64,000 bases of DNA from Pseudoalteromonas shioyasakiensis. GTDB lineage: Bacteria > Pseudomonadota > Gammaproteobacteria > Enterobacterales > Alteromonadaceae. Position numbers and translations under genes: made by a program. Position 1 is the first letter of the stretch, and every line of letters starts with the position of its first letter. The notes beneath the pieces were generated by a model. It did no database searches, was not told where the DNA came from, and saw nothing but the letters and a program-made list of their open reading frames with translations. This document shows, piece after piece, positions 17,161 through 26,159 of this stretch. The stretch is taken from NCBI GenBank assembly GCA_013391845.1, contig CP058414.1:1164501-1228500 (forward strand). Reading direction: 5' to 3'.

Positions 17161-18984
17161 ATGAGAATTAAAGATCCATTACATCAAATTTCTACACCGC
17201 GTAGACGCTTTGTACAAGGTTTAGCTGCTGGCGGTATATTAGCTGCTTTTCCAAGCATTCTTCATGCTGCTTCATCTTTAGTGGCTGGAACAATAACAGG
17301 TACTGTGCCCGAACTAAGTGGAGAAATAATAGATCTGGTGATAGATGAGTCACCCGTAAACTTCACAGGTGTTGTAAGAATGGCTACAACAATCAATGGC
17401 TCAATACCAGCTCCTACCTTGCGCCTCAGAGAAGGTGATGACGTTACTATCAGGGTAACTAATAAATTATCAGTGCCGAGTTCAATTCATTGGCATGGGA
17501 TCATTCTTCCGTATCAAATGGATGGCGTACCGGGTATTAGCTTTAAAGGTATAATGCCGGGTGAAACCTTTGTTTATAAATTTAAGCTGCAACAAAGCGG
17601 CACATATTGGTATCACTCACACAGTGGCTTTCAAGAAATGACAGGTATGTACGGCGCATTAATTATTGAGCCAAGAGAAAAGGATATTATTAGTGCTGAC
17701 AATGAGCATGTTATCCAATTGTCTGATTGGACTGATGATGACCCAATGGATTTGTTCCGCAAGTTAAAAGTACAGAGCGATGTATTTAACTTTAATCAAC
17801 CTACTGTTCCAGAGTTTTTTGATGACATTTCAAATAGCAGCGTTTCAAATGCGCTACAACGCCGGGAAATGTGGAATAAAATGAGAATGAACCCTACAGA
17901 TCTTGCAGACTTATCAGCATCTGCAATGACTTTTTTAATGAATGGTTGTGCGCCTTTGACAAACTGGCGTGGAATGTTTAAAGCTGGCGAAAAGGTTAGG
18001 CTTAGATTTATTAACGGTTCTAGCAATACGTTTTTTGATGTAAGAATACCTGAGCTGAAGTTAACAGTTGTACAAGCTGATGGACAAAATGTTGAACCTG
18101 TGACAGTAGATGAATTTAGATTTGGTCCCGGTGAAACTTATGATGTACTTGTCGAGCCAAAAAATGATGCATATACGATTTTTGCACAAAGCATGGATCG
18201 CTCAGGTTATGCTAAAGGTACTTTATCAATGGCACCTAATATTGATGCACCAGTACCTGCTCTAGATCCCGTTGAATGGTTAACGATGACAGATATGATG
18301 GGGAATATGGCCCAAGGTGGTGAGCATTCCGCGATGGCAGGTATGGCAGACATGTCGGGCATGAATTCTAATAAAATGGATCATAGTGCAATGGGTCATG
18401 GAGCGATGGCAATGGATCATAGTAAACATGGAATGACTAAAAACCCATTAGCTGTTGCTAGCACTAAAGTGCGTCATGCAAAAACAGAGTATGGAGCTTC
18501 TGTTGATATGCGTGTTGATATGCCTAGAACAAACCTTGATGATCCCGGTATAGGTTTACGTAAAAATGGACGCCGTGTTTTAACACTTGCAGATTTACAT
18601 TCTCTTGAGGGAATTACAAACCAGCAAGAGCCAGAGGCTGAAATTGAATTACATTTAACTGGAAACATGGAGCGTTATAGCTGGTCATTTGATGGCTTGG
18701 AATTTGGAAAAAGCACGCCAGTTCACATGAAGCATAATCAACGTTTAAGAGTTATTTTACAAAACGATACAATGATGACACATCCCATGCACCTGCATGG
18801 TATGTGGAGCGATTTGGAGAATGAAAAAGGTGATGTACAGGTTCGTCGCCATACTATCCCTGTACAACCAGCGCAAAGAATTAGTTTTTTAACAACACCT
18901 CATGACGTAGGTCGCTGGGCATGGCATTGCCATTTATTATTCCACATGGATGCAGGTATGTTTAGAGAGGTAGTTGTATCATGA
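17161..18984 (+). CDS. copA: Multicopper oxidase CopA (periplasmic, TAT-exported)
   Basis: A 607-residue multicopper oxidase that oxidises Cu(I) in the periplasm. The N-terminus is a twin-arginine signal (PRRRFVQGLAAGG). All copper-site motifs are present: SIHWHGI, YWYHSHSG, HPMHLHGMW and WHCHLLFHMDAGM. A Met/His-rich insert (about 375-425, with MDHSAMGHGAMAMDHS) probably gathers Cu(I). The start follows CGGAG. The stop overlaps the copB start (ATGA). Confidence 0.95.
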   Translation: MRIKDPLHQISTPRRRFVQGLAAGGILAAFPSILHAASSLVAGTITGTVPELSGEIIDLVIDESPVNFTGVVRMATTINGSIPAPTLRLREGDDVTIRVTNKLSVPSSIHWHGIILPYQMDGVPGISFKGIMPGETFVYKFKLQQSGTYWYHSHSGFQEMTGMYGALIIEPREKDIISADNEHVIQLSDWTDDDPMDLFRKLKVQSDVFNFNQPTVPEFFDDISNSSVSNALQRREMWNKMRMNPTDLADLSASAMTFLMNGCAPLTNWRGMFKAGEKVRLRFINGSSNTFFDVRIPELKLTVVQADGQNVEPVTVDEFRFGPGETYDVLVEPKNDAYTIFAQSMDRSGYAKGTLSMAPNIDAPVPALDPVEWLTMTDMMGNMAQGGEHSAMAGMADMSGMNSNKMDHSAMGHGAMAMDHSKHGMTKNPLAVASTKVRHAKTEYGASVDMRVDMPRTNLDDPGIGLRKNGRRVLTLADLHSLEGITNQQEPEAEIELHLTGNMERYSWSFDGLEFGKSTPVHMKHNQRLRVILQNDTMMTHPMHLHGMWSDLENEKGDVQVRRHTIPVQPAQRISFLTTPHDVGRWAWHCHLLFHMDAGMFREVVVS

Positions 18985-19841
18985 AAAAATTAATACTAAC
19001 CAATACGTTAAGACTATTATTAATAGGTTTGCCCCTTATAAGTGTATCTGTATCTGCAAAAGATGAGATGACTGAGATGGGTGATTCTAAAATGCAAGCA
19101 CAAGGTGGAGATGCACCTAAAGATGCTAGAGACCCCCATGCTTATGCAGCAGGTACAACTTTGACTGAAGGTCCTTATGCACTCAGTAGCGACAAACGAC
19201 TGACTTTGGCAGATGAGCATTCATTTTACGCGCTACTAGGGGATCGTCTTGAATATAATGAGCAAACAAACGCAGGTGTTTTTGACTTTCAGGCATGGTA
19301 TGGCACTACTTTTGATAGATTAGTCATCAAAACTGAAGGAGATTTTAGCGAAGGTAATTTAGAGGAGAACCAAACAGATTTTCTATGGGGCCACGCAATA
19401 TCTGCTTATTGGGATACACAAGTCGGTATTCGACTTGATTACAATAACGAAGGTGAAAACCGCAAATGGCTAGCTTTTGGTTTACAAGGTCTAGCCCCCT
19501 ACTGGTTTGAAATTGATATGACTGCGTATTTAGGAGAGCAAGGTAATAGTGCATTTTCGATCGAAGCTGAGTATGAGCTATTACTTACTCAAAAGTTAAT
19601 TGTTCAACCACGAGCAGAGTTGACGCTTTACGGTAAGGATGACGTCCAAAATAACCTTGGTAGTGGCTTGTCTAGCAGTGCTATTGGTTTTCGGGTTCGT
19701 TATGAGTTTACCCGCCAGTTTGCTCCCTATGTTGGCGTTGAGTGGACAAATAAATTTGGTAATACAGCCGACTTTGCGAAGTTAAATGGGCAAAGTACTC
19801 GTGATACTGCTTTTGTTGCAGGTATCAAGTTCTGGCTCTGA
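18981..19841 (+). CDS. copB: Copper resistance outer membrane protein CopB
   Basis: A 286-residue outer membrane beta-barrel protein of the CopB family with a signal peptide, a short Met-containing N-terminal segment (EMTEMGDSKMQ) and repeated amphipathic strands ending in the aromatic residue pattern FVAGIKFWL. CopB normally pairs with CopA. The N-terminal Met/His part is much shorter than in Pseudomonas CopB. It is translationally coupled to copA and is the last gene before a terminator. Confidence 0.92.
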   Translation: MKKLILTNTLRLLLIGLPLISVSVSAKDEMTEMGDSKMQAQGGDAPKDARDPHAYAAGTTLTEGPYALSSDKRLTLADEHSFYALLGDRLEYNEQTNAGVFDFQAWYGTTFDRLVIKTEGDFSEGNLEENQTDFLWGHAISAYWDTQVGIRLDYNNEGENRKWLAFGLQGLAPYWFEIDMTAYLGEQGNSAFSIEAEYELLLTQKLIVQPRAELTLYGKDDVQNNLGSGLSSSAIGFRVRYEFTRQFAPYVGVEWTNKFGNTADFAKLNGQSTRDTAFVAGIKFWL

Positions 19842-19871
19842 TATGAAGAAATACTATATTGACTTGATGAG

Positions 19872-19909
19872 AGCTACCGCAACTATATTGATGGTAGCTT
19901 TCGTTTTTT
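19872..19909 (+). terminator. Terminator of the cus-cop operon
   Basis: A 7-bp stem AGCTACC / GGTAGCT (19872-19878 and 19893-19899) is followed by TTCGTTTTTT. It lies 30 bp after the copB stop and ends the run of plus-strand genes from 5518. It falls inside a 43-codon open frame (19843-19974), which makes that frame unlikely to be a gene. Confidence 0.7.
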
Positions 19910-20083
19910 GGGATTTAAACCATTTTAGTTATGTTAGGAAAGGCCTAGCTAATAGTTTTTTTGGAAAGAACTAAGAGCAGTAATAGTAAGCTACTTCTTG
20001 TTTTCAATCGGTGCCAGTCTGGTGTATACCTATCAAGGTGGAATATCAGCTAAGAAGTAAAGTTGGCGAATGGTTAAGGTTAA

Positions 20084-20203
20084 AGAGTCAAGGCAAAAAA
20101 CATCGCCATTGAAAGACGTACAATAGGCCATTTTATCACTTTTGATGAACGGGAATTGGATGTGCCCGGGATAGAACCGATTGTTGCAAAGTACTGCGCT
20201 TAA
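20084..20203 (+). pseudogene. Degenerate gene fragment between copB and the second CzcI-like gene
   Basis: The stretch 19910-20472 has no intact gene. A 39-codon frame (20084-20203) without a start codon ends in ELDVPGIEPIVAKYCA and reads like the tail of a real protein. Another short frame (about 19987-20061) encodes a hydrophobic segment ending in GGISAKK. These look like decayed remains; the source family is not recognised. Confidence 0.3.
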
Positions 20204-20353
20204 AGCTGAACAATTGGAAAAATGATCCATTACTCAATACCTAGTTATGAGCGTAGGGTTTTTATTTCTTTTAATGGTGCTCATGCTTGGCTTCAATCTC
20301 ATGAGTATAAATTAGACACCCCTTTTATACTTGTGAAGTTAAAGCTGTTTAAA

Positions 20354-20386
20354 AAAGTAAAAAGTAAAAAGTAAAAAGTAAAAAGT
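20354..20386. repeat. Short tandem repeat, AGTAAAA units
   Basis: About four to five near-perfect copies of the heptamer AGTAAAA lie in the degenerate spacer before the gene at 20473. This is a simple-sequence repeat, likely slippage-prone; no function is visible. Confidence 0.7.
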
Positions 20387-20472
20387 TTAGGTTTTAGTTC
20401 AAAGGTTGATCAAGATCATAAAATTATTTTTATAAAGTGGCTAATATTGTAGGTGATAAATAAGGAATTAAA

Positions 20473-20895
20473 ATGTTTGGACTTTTCAAGTGGTTTAAAA
20501 TAGTGGTAATTACTCTGTTGCTTACGCAGCATGGCTTTGCTATTGCTAAACCAATGAATTGTGAAGAACATCAAAATGGATCTTCCGACACGCATATTAT
20601 ACAACCAAGCAAAAATATGCATCATCAATCAATGAATGACAATAGTCACTATCACACTGAAAATTCGCAAGATTCTAAAAACCGTCATGGTGATGAAGAC
20701 TGTGAAAAATGTAAAGCTGGTGATTGTGTTTGTTGTGAAGGCGGTTTTTGTACAAGCTTTCATTTAAATGCCTATCTTGTGGAAGCGCAAGACGAAGGTA
20801 TTTGCAATATTCATTCTGAGCTAATTCTACAGCGTATACCCCTACCAAAATCTGGTATCCATCTCTTACTTTATCGTCCACCAATTATTGGCTAA
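20473..20895 (+). CDS. Second small secreted Cys/His-rich protein (CzcI/CopL-like)
   Basis: A 140-residue protein with a signal peptide (cleaved near AIA-KPM), a His-rich middle (HHQSMNDNSHYHTEN), the cluster CEKCKAGDCVCCEGGFC and the C-terminus LLLYRPPIIG. It is homologous to the protein at 5518. The DNA likeness continues past the stop (GGATYAGTGCG), which suggests that the two arose by duplication or came from related modules. It precedes the CueR-like regulator and copper ATPase, so a periplasmic copper-binding or signalling role is likely. Confidence 0.65.
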   Translation: MFGLFKWFKIVVITLLLTQHGFAIAKPMNCEEHQNGSSDTHIIQPSKNMHHQSMNDNSHYHTENSQDSKNRHGDEDCEKCKAGDCVCCEGGFCTSFHLNAYLVEAQDEGICNIHSELILQRIPLPKSGIHLLLYRPPIIG

Positions 20896-21007
20896 TCACG
20901 GGATCAGTGCGCCTTTTTTTCGCCAGTCCCATCAAAAATAAAACGATTTACTGATTGGTTTAAATTACCAACCGTTTTGAACAATTAGCACAATATTTTT
21001 TGGAGGC

Positions 21008-21124
21008 ATGATGAACATGCTCAAACTATTGCTATTTACAGTACTTAATGCTGTCGATTTTGACCGAGATTTCTCTTTTACCAAAAAATTAGTTTTTAGC
21101 TTATTCACTAGAATTAGTACTTGA
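21008..21124 (+). CDS. Possible 38-aa small protein or leader upstream of the cueR-like promoter
   Basis: An ATG at 21008 with a strong GGAGG (21002-21006) opens a 38-codon frame, starting MMNMLKLLLFTVLN and rich in hydrophobic residues, that stops exactly at the -35 of the next promoter. The good ribosome site is the only support. It may be a real small membrane peptide or the remains of a longer gene. Confidence 0.35.
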   Translation: MMNMLKLLLFTVLNAVDFDRDFSFTKKLVFSLFTRIST

Positions 21125-21151
21125 CCTGTGTCTTAGACACAGGTCTAAGCT
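21121..21151 (+). promoter_or_regulatory. MerR-family (CueR-like) promoter and operator
   Basis: TTGACC (21121-21126) and TAAGCT (21146-21151) are separated by 19 bp, the over-long spacer typical of MerR-activated promoters. Between and across them lies a perfect dyad, GACCTGTGTC-TTA-GACACAGGTC (21122-21144). It drives the regulator at 21195 and the copper ATPase operon, so the regulator most likely controls itself and the genes to 26522. Confidence 0.8.
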
Positions 21152-21194
21152 GAAGATGAGAGTACAAACTTAGCTAAAAAACTGAGGAGTGAAT

Positions 21195-21608
21195 ATGAAA
21201 GTTGCGGAGCTGGCAAAAAGCCTTGGAACGACTGCTGATACGGTGCGCTATTACACCAGATTAGGATTGTTAAAACCTGCTAAGTCAGTGAACGGCTACA
21301 AGTCATACTCGAATAAAGAAGTATCGAGACTTAAATTCATTTTAAGTGCCAGAAACCTTGGTTTTTCCGTTGCAGATATCAAGGAAATTATTAATGAATC
21401 TGAAGATGGTAAAAGTGCGTGCCCATTAGTCAGAAGCCTGATCAAAGAGCGGCTTGAAGAAACAGAAAAGCAGTTTCAAGCAATGTTGGCACTTCGAGGA
21501 AAAATGTCTTCTGCGCTTTCTCGATGGGAAGAAATGGAAGACAAAGCACCGACTGCAAACATGGTTTGTCATCTCATCGAAAACTTTGAGCAAATTAAAA
21601 AAGCATAG
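21195..21608 (+). CDS. MerR-family copper-type regulator (CueR-like)
   Basis: A 137-residue MerR protein with a winged-helix N-terminus (MKVAELAKSLG, TADTVRYYTRLGLL), a dimerisation helix and the effector loop with ACPLVRSLI near residue 80 and MVCHLIENF near the end. The ATG at 21195 has GAGGAG upstream; a GTG at 21189 would add two residues. It is co-directional with the copA-type ATPase gene (11-bp gap) and sits behind a 19-bp-spaced promoter with a dyad. Cu(I)/Ag(I) sensing is inferred from context; the classical CueR Cys pair is not clearly aligned. Confidence 0.82.
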   Translation: MKVAELAKSLGTTADTVRYYTRLGLLKPAKSVNGYKSYSNKEVSRLKFILSARNLGFSVADIKEIINESEDGKSACPLVRSLIKERLEETEKQFQAMLALRGKMSSALSRWEEMEDKAPTANMVCHLIENFEQIKKA

Positions 21609-21619
21609 GAGGAAAAAGG

Positions 21620-23953
21620 GTGGCTACTAACACAAATATAAAAACTGAATCAGGCTGTTGCTGTCAGGCAAAAGCTCAATCCTCTTCGTGTAAAAGTAAG
21701 GAGAATACGTTGGAGAAAGTATCACATAACCAACAGCTTATCATTGAAGGTGCTGGGTGTGCTAGCTGTGTAGGCAAAATTGAAGGGGCGTTGAAGGCAA
21801 CTCTTGGAGTCGTCAGTGCGGAAATGAATTTTGCTGATAGGACAGTAACAGTTTATGGGACAGCTAAAACAAAAGAGTTGATCAAAGCTGTTGAGTCAGT
21901 GGGGTATAACGCGAAGCCAATTGATGATAGCTCAGCAACAGATGCGCTTGATGAGAAAGAGGCTGCGGATTTTGCATATTACAAAAAGCTAATGCGCGAT
22001 ACGTTTATTGCCCTTTCACTCGGCGTTCCTTTGATGATCTACAGCATTGTAGTTGGAGAAATGACGGTTGAAACAAACCTTGAACGAATTTCTTGGTTGG
22101 TTGTAGGCATTTTAACTTTTGGTGTTATGTATTTTTCAGGCAAGCATTTCTATGTAGGAGCATGGAAGAGCTTCAAAAATCATTCAGCCAATATGGACAC
22201 CCTAATTGCTTTAGGAACAGGCACGGCTTGGTTGTATTCGATGGTTGTCGTGTTTGCACCTGACGCTGTTCCATTGATGGCACGGCATGTTTATTTTGAA
22301 GCTACCGCCATGATCATTGGCTTAATTGATTTAGGTTTAGCATTAGAAATCAAAGCCAGAGGTAAAACCTCTGAGGCCATTAAACGTCTTATCGGCTTGC
22401 AAGCCAAAACAGCAACCGTGGTTCGTGACAACAAAGAAGTTCAGATAGGTATTGAGCAGGTTTTATTTAACGATATTGTGAAGGTAAAACCGGGTGAAAA
22501 AATTCCCGTCGATGGCGTGGTATTGGAAGGACACACCTCTATTGATGAGTCCATGCTGACAGGCGAACCTATGCCTGCTGAAAAAGCTGAAGAAGATGAG
22601 GTTGTCGCAGGTACTTTGAACAAATCAGGCATGATTTTATTTAGAGCCACACGCGTTGGTAAAGACACGGCGCTTGCACAGATCATCAATATGGTGAAAC
22701 GAGCACAAAATTCGAAACCGCCGATTGGCCGTTTGGCCGATGTTATTTCAGCTTTTTTCGTACCTGTCGTGATGATCACCTCTGTGTTAAGTGCGCTAGC
22801 ATGGCTTAACTTTGGACCTGAGCCAGCCATTGCTTTTGCCATCGTTTCAGCAACTACTGTGCTTATTATTGCCTGCCCGTGTGCTTTAGGCTTGGCAACA
22901 CCCATGTCTGTCATGGTGGGAGTAGGAAAAGCAGCAGAAGCCGGAGTGCTTATTCGCAACGGTGAGGCACTGCAAACCGCCTCTAAAATCACTGCCATGA
23001 TTTTAGATAAAACGGGCACTATTACTGAAGGGGCACCTAAGGTAACCGATATTATTTTAGCAAAAGCTACTGACGAAAAAGACGTACTACAGCTTGCAGC
23101 AAGTTTAGAAAGCGGCTCAGAGCATCCTTTAGCGCAAGCGATTGTTGAAAGTGCGTTAGATCAGGATATTGAGTTACTAAAAATTGAAGCCTTTAACGCC
23201 ATTACGGGTTTTGGTGTAGAAGCAAGCTGCAACAACAAAGCCCTGCTTTTCGGAAACGATAAACTAATGAAGTTAAAAGGCATAGACCTCACAGGCTTTG
23301 TTGAACAAGCACAGTCTTTAGCCAAAGAAGCCAAAACACCTATGTACTTTGCTGTAGATGGTGAACTTGCAGCAATCATTGCTGTTGCAGATCCTATCAA
23401 GTCAGACTCAATCTCTGCTATCAAACGGCTTCAGGCTAATGGTATACGCGTCATCATGTTAACGGGTGATAACAAGGAAACCGCTGCCGCCGTAGCTAAA
23501 AAAGTGGGTATTAGTGAGTTTCTTGCTGAAGTGCTGCCAGAAGATAAAGCCAACAAGGTGAAAGAGCTACAAGAAGGCGGCGAAATTGTTGGTATGACAG
23601 GAGATGGCATCAACGATGCTCCTGCGCTAGCGTTAGCCGATGTTGGCTTCGCCATAGGCACAGGGACTGATGTAGCTATCGAAAGTGCTGACATTACCCT
23701 AATGCGTGGTTCACTTCATGGCCTTGCTGATGCCATAGCGGTAAGCAAAGCTACTTTACGAAATATCAAACAAAACTTGTTTGGCGCGTTTGTCTATAAC
23801 GTAGCCGGGATTCCTTTTGCTGCGGGGGTTCTATATCCCTTCTTTGGCATTCTGCTTAGCCCTGTAATTGCAGGTGCTGCAATGGCGTTTTCGTCATTGA
23901 CTGTAGTGTCAAATGCAAATCGACTTCGCTTTTTTAAAGCAAAAGAGCATTAA
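21620..23953 (+). CDS. copA: Copper-exporting P1B-type ATPase
   Basis: A 777-residue heavy-metal P-type ATPase exporting Cu(I)/Ag(I) from the cytoplasm. The N-terminal tail is Cys-rich (SGCCCQAKAQSSSC), followed by one HMA domain (GAGCASC, about residue 50). Also present are the membrane CPC motif (ACPCALG), the phosphorylation site DKTGTITEG, the HP motif (SGSEHPLAQ) and the hinge TGDGINDAPAL. The GTG start at 21620 is set by AGGAGG (21607-21612). A single HMA domain and the membrane motifs place it in the CopA group. The symbol duplicates that of the multicopper oxidase at 17161, as is customary. Confidence 0.95.
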   Translation: MATNTNIKTESGCCCQAKAQSSSCKSKENTLEKVSHNQQLIIEGAGCASCVGKIEGALKATLGVVSAEMNFADRTVTVYGTAKTKELIKAVESVGYNAKPIDDSSATDALDEKEAADFAYYKKLMRDTFIALSLGVPLMIYSIVVGEMTVETNLERISWLVVGILTFGVMYFSGKHFYVGAWKSFKNHSANMDTLIALGTGTAWLYSMVVVFAPDAVPLMARHVYFEATAMIIGLIDLGLALEIKARGKTSEAIKRLIGLQAKTATVVRDNKEVQIGIEQVLFNDIVKVKPGEKIPVDGVVLEGHTSIDESMLTGEPMPAEKAEEDEVVAGTLNKSGMILFRATRVGKDTALAQIINMVKRAQNSKPPIGRLADVISAFFVPVVMITSVLSALAWLNFGPEPAIAFAIVSATTVLIIACPCALGLATPMSVMVGVGKAAEAGVLIRNGEALQTASKITAMILDKTGTITEGAPKVTDIILAKATDEKDVLQLAASLESGSEHPLAQAIVESALDQDIELLKIEAFNAITGFGVEASCNNKALLFGNDKLMKLKGIDLTGFVEQAQSLAKEAKTPMYFAVDGELAAIIAVADPIKSDSISAIKRLQANGIRVIMLTGDNKETAAAVAKKVGISEFLAEVLPEDKANKVKELQEGGEIVGMTGDGINDAPALALADVGFAIGTGTDVAIESADITLMRGSLHGLADAIAVSKATLRNIKQNLFGAFVYNVAGIPFAAGVLYPFFGILLSPVIAGAAMAFSSLTVVSNANRLRFFKAKEH

Positions 23954-23964
23954 GGAGAATCACA

Positions 23965-24318
23965 ATGATGGTTATTAACTTATTAGGCTTAATGTTAATC
24001 GCGCTGATTGTTTGGTGGTTTTGGCTATATAAACCCAATAAAACAATCGTTCAAGGTAATGAAGTACTCATTGAAGTGAGGGATGGTGTGTATTCCCCAT
24101 CCTCAATTCAGGTGTCTGCTAGCCAACCTGTCACTCTGAAGTTTATGCGCAAAGATCAATCCCCCTGCGCTGAAACAATGCTTATTCCTTCATTGGATAT
24201 AAGCGAACAGCTTAAATTAAATGAAATTACTCAAATTACCCTATTGAACTTATCACCGGGAGAGCATGAGTTTCACTGTCAGATGCAAATGTATCGCGGT
24301 GTCTTAAAAGTCGTTTAG
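23965..24318 (+). CDS. Membrane-anchored cupredoxin-like protein
   Basis: A 117-residue protein: one N-terminal transmembrane helix (about 5-24) and a cupredoxin domain with SPSSIQVSASQPVTLKF, a Cys in DQSPCAETM and the end segment GEHEFHCQMQMYRG (His-Cys-Met ligands of a copper site). It lies 11 bp after the ATPase, with AAGGAG before its ATG. It probably accepts exported copper on the periplasmic side. Confidence 0.82.
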   Translation: MMVINLLGLMLIALIVWWFWLYKPNKTIVQGNEVLIEVRDGVYSPSSIQVSASQPVTLKFMRKDQSPCAETMLIPSLDISEQLKLNEITQITLLNLSPGEHEFHCQMQMYRGVLKVV

Positions 24319-24327
24319 GAGGGCAAT

Positions 24328-24663
24328 ATGAAAAATCAACACCCTAATTTTTGGTCAACACCTACAGGCTGGGCTGCACTGGCACTTATTGCCGCAGTGA
24401 CCTACTTCTTAGTGCTTGAGCATGGTCAACATATGCTGCAATTTCTTCCCTACTTGATTTTATTGCTATGCCCCTTGATGCACGTATTTATGCATGGCAG
24501 TCATGGTAAACATGGTCACGATCATTCACATGCGCCTGATGAAAAAAAGGAAGAGAGCTTTCAAGAACTCACGGATAAAAATGCAGCCTATCGCGATGGC
24601 TACATACAAGGGTTAGAAAAGGCACGTAAGGAATCACATAAAAAGGAGAGCAGTGATGAATGA
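24328..24663 (+). CDS. DUF2933 membrane protein with His-rich segment
   Basis: A 111-residue protein with two hydrophobic helices and the sequence LLLCPLMHVFMHGSHGKHGHDHSH, the hallmark of DUF2933 proteins that accompany copper ATPases. A charged C-terminal tail follows. AGGAGG precedes its ATG. The next gene begins within its last codons. Its role in metal handling is inferred from the His cluster and the neighbours. Confidence 0.82.
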   Translation: MKNQHPNFWSTPTGWAALALIAAVTYFLVLEHGQHMLQFLPYLILLLCPLMHVFMHGSHGKHGHDHSHAPDEKKEESFQELTDKNAAYRDGYIQGLEKARKESHKKESSDE

Positions 24664-25321
24664 AACATATGATTATGACTTATGGTCAATGGTGATACTG
24701 AACTCAGCAATTTTTATCTTTTTTGCCTTTAGTTTTGTCAAACCAAAAACATCAACTGATTGGAGAAGTCTAAGCGCGTTCTCTGCCTTTATTGTTGCCC
24801 TATTTACTGAAATGTATGGCTTTCCTTTAACTATCTATTTTCTGTCGGGGTGGCTGACGGAGACCTATCCAGAAGTAAATTTCTTTGCGCATGAAAATGG
24901 GCATCTATTACATACTTTCTTTGGATTTCAAGGTGATGCCCATTGGGACCCATTTCATATAGTGAGTATGGTGTTAATTGTTGCAGGTTTCTTTATGTTG
25001 TCTTCAGCATGGAATGTATTGCATCACGCGCAAAAACATCATCAATTGGCTACAACTGGATGGTATGCAAGGTGTCGCCACCCACAGTATGTAGCTTTCA
25101 TTCTAATCATGTTCGGCTTTTTATTGCAGTGGCCGACAATCCCAACACTTGCGATGTTTCCGATCTTAGTCGTTGTTTACGTCAAGCTAGCGAAACGCGA
25201 AGAAGCACAAGCGATTGCTGAGTTTGGTTCGGAGTACCACAGGTATATGGAATCGACACCAAGTTGGATCCCAAATTTTAATAAAAGTGTAGAAGGTAAA
25301 AATCATGAAAACGTTAACTAA
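24656..25321 (+). CDS. Isoprenylcysteine carboxyl methyltransferase-like membrane protein
   Basis: About 221 residues, several transmembrane helices and the ICMT/phospholipid methyltransferase signature in the C-terminal half (GWYARCRHPQYVAF, then EFGSEYHRYMES). Such proteins are frequent in proteobacterial copper clusters; the substrate is unknown. The ATG at 24656 has AAAGGAGAG upstream. It overlaps both neighbouring genes, so all are in one operon. Confidence 0.82.
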   Translation: MNETYDYDLWSMVILNSAIFIFFAFSFVKPKTSTDWRSLSAFSAFIVALFTEMYGFPLTIYFLSGWLTETYPEVNFFAHENGHLLHTFFGFQGDAHWDPFHIVSMVLIVAGFFMLSSAWNVLHHAQKHHQLATTGWYARCRHPQYVAFILIMFGFLLQWPTIPTLAMFPILVVVYVKLAKREEAQAIAEFGSEYHRYMESTPSWIPNFNKSVEGKNHENVN

Positions 25322-25727
25322 ATCAATTTTATTTATTAGTTCACTACTTATAACCACTAGCTCATTTGCCCAAAACAATGAGCATAAGCATGAAGGTGCG
25401 AACAAAGCTGATATGCATCAAGGCATGGCAATACCACATGAGAACATGGGAGAAATGCACAAAAAGATGATGGAAATGAAAAAGGAAGTCCATGCCATTA
25501 AAACTGAAAAAGATCCTGAAAAGCAACAGCAGATGATGGTTGAACATCACCGTTCAATGATGAAGATGATGCAATCCATGCACAAAAACATGGAAGAAAT
25601 GCCAATGCATCAACAAATCAAGATGGCTGAACATCATTTAGAAATGATGGGGAACATGATGCCGCAGATGAACCGTAAAATGGAAGAAATGAAAGATAGC
25701 AATCAACAGCATTCACACAAACATTAG
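25305..25727 (+). CDS. Periplasmic Met/His-rich protein
   Basis: A 140-residue secreted protein (signal peptide cleaved near SFA-QNN) made largely of Met-, His-, Lys- and Glu-rich helices with repeated MMEM, HHRSMMKMM and HHLEMMG motifs and a HSHKH end. The composition suggests a copper or silver sponge in the periplasm. No family is assigned. It overlaps the end of the methyltransferase gene by 17 bp and is in the same operon. Confidence 0.75.
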   Translation: MKTLTKSILFISSLLITTSSFAQNNEHKHEGANKADMHQGMAIPHENMGEMHKKMMEMKKEVHAIKTEKDPEKQQQMMVEHHRSMMKMMQSMHKNMEEMPMHQQIKMAEHHLEMMGNMMPQMNRKMEEMKDSNQQHSHKH

Positions 25728-25737
25728 GAGAAAAATT

Positions 25738-26109
25738 ATGAGCGATTTAAATCATAGAGTTGGCGTTAAAGAGCAAAATTTAGTTGTTCGAAACCTAAAG
25801 CTTAGCAATGTCACAGAAGAAAGCTGTGACGAGTTAGTAAAAGAAATAGATCAGCTTTTTGGTATAGATGAAGTTAGTTACAACATCAAAGAAGGTGAAA
25901 TACACCTTGCCTATGATGCCGCAAACGTAAGCCTTGATGGGATTGAGGAGGTAATCCGTAAGTATGGCGCAGATGTTCATGATGATTGGTGGACACATAC
26001 TAAAGAAAGTTACTATAAATTTGTTGATCAGAACATCAAAGATAACTCTGTTCATAAGCCTTGGAGTTGTCATCAAGCACCTTCGGGGGCTGGCCGGAAA
26101 AACAAATGA
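25738..26109 (+). CDS. Small HMA-like protein without the CxxC metal site
   Basis: A 123-residue soluble protein. Residues 15-80 have the length and strand pattern of an HMA/ferredoxin-like fold (LVVRNLKLSNVTEESCDELV, then VSYNIKEGEIHLAYD) but no CxxC. The C-terminal part has a DDWWTHTKESYYKFVDQN segment and a final SCHQAP. Close relatives are annotated as cation transporters or left unnamed. A regulatory or scaffold role is possible. AGGAGAAAA precedes the ATG. Confidence 0.55.
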   Translation: MSDLNHRVGVKEQNLVVRNLKLSNVTEESCDELVKEIDQLFGIDEVSYNIKEGEIHLAYDAANVSLDGIEEVIRKYGADVHDDWWTHTKESYYKFVDQNIKDNSVHKPWSCHQAPSGAGRKNK

Positions 26110-26159
26110 ATTCATAAAAAAGTGTATAGATAATTAGTTAGTCAAATGAGGTAACAGTG

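Noticed and set aside
19843..19974. 43-codon frame after copB
   Set aside because: It contains the operon terminator hairpin and lacks a ribosome site.
20354..20386. CRISPR-like repeat
   Set aside because: A 7-bp unit in direct tandem without spacers; simple repeat.
22441..23694. Long minus-strand frames inside the copper ATPase gene
   Set aside because: Shadows of the coding strand; no ribosome sites and no recognisable domains.
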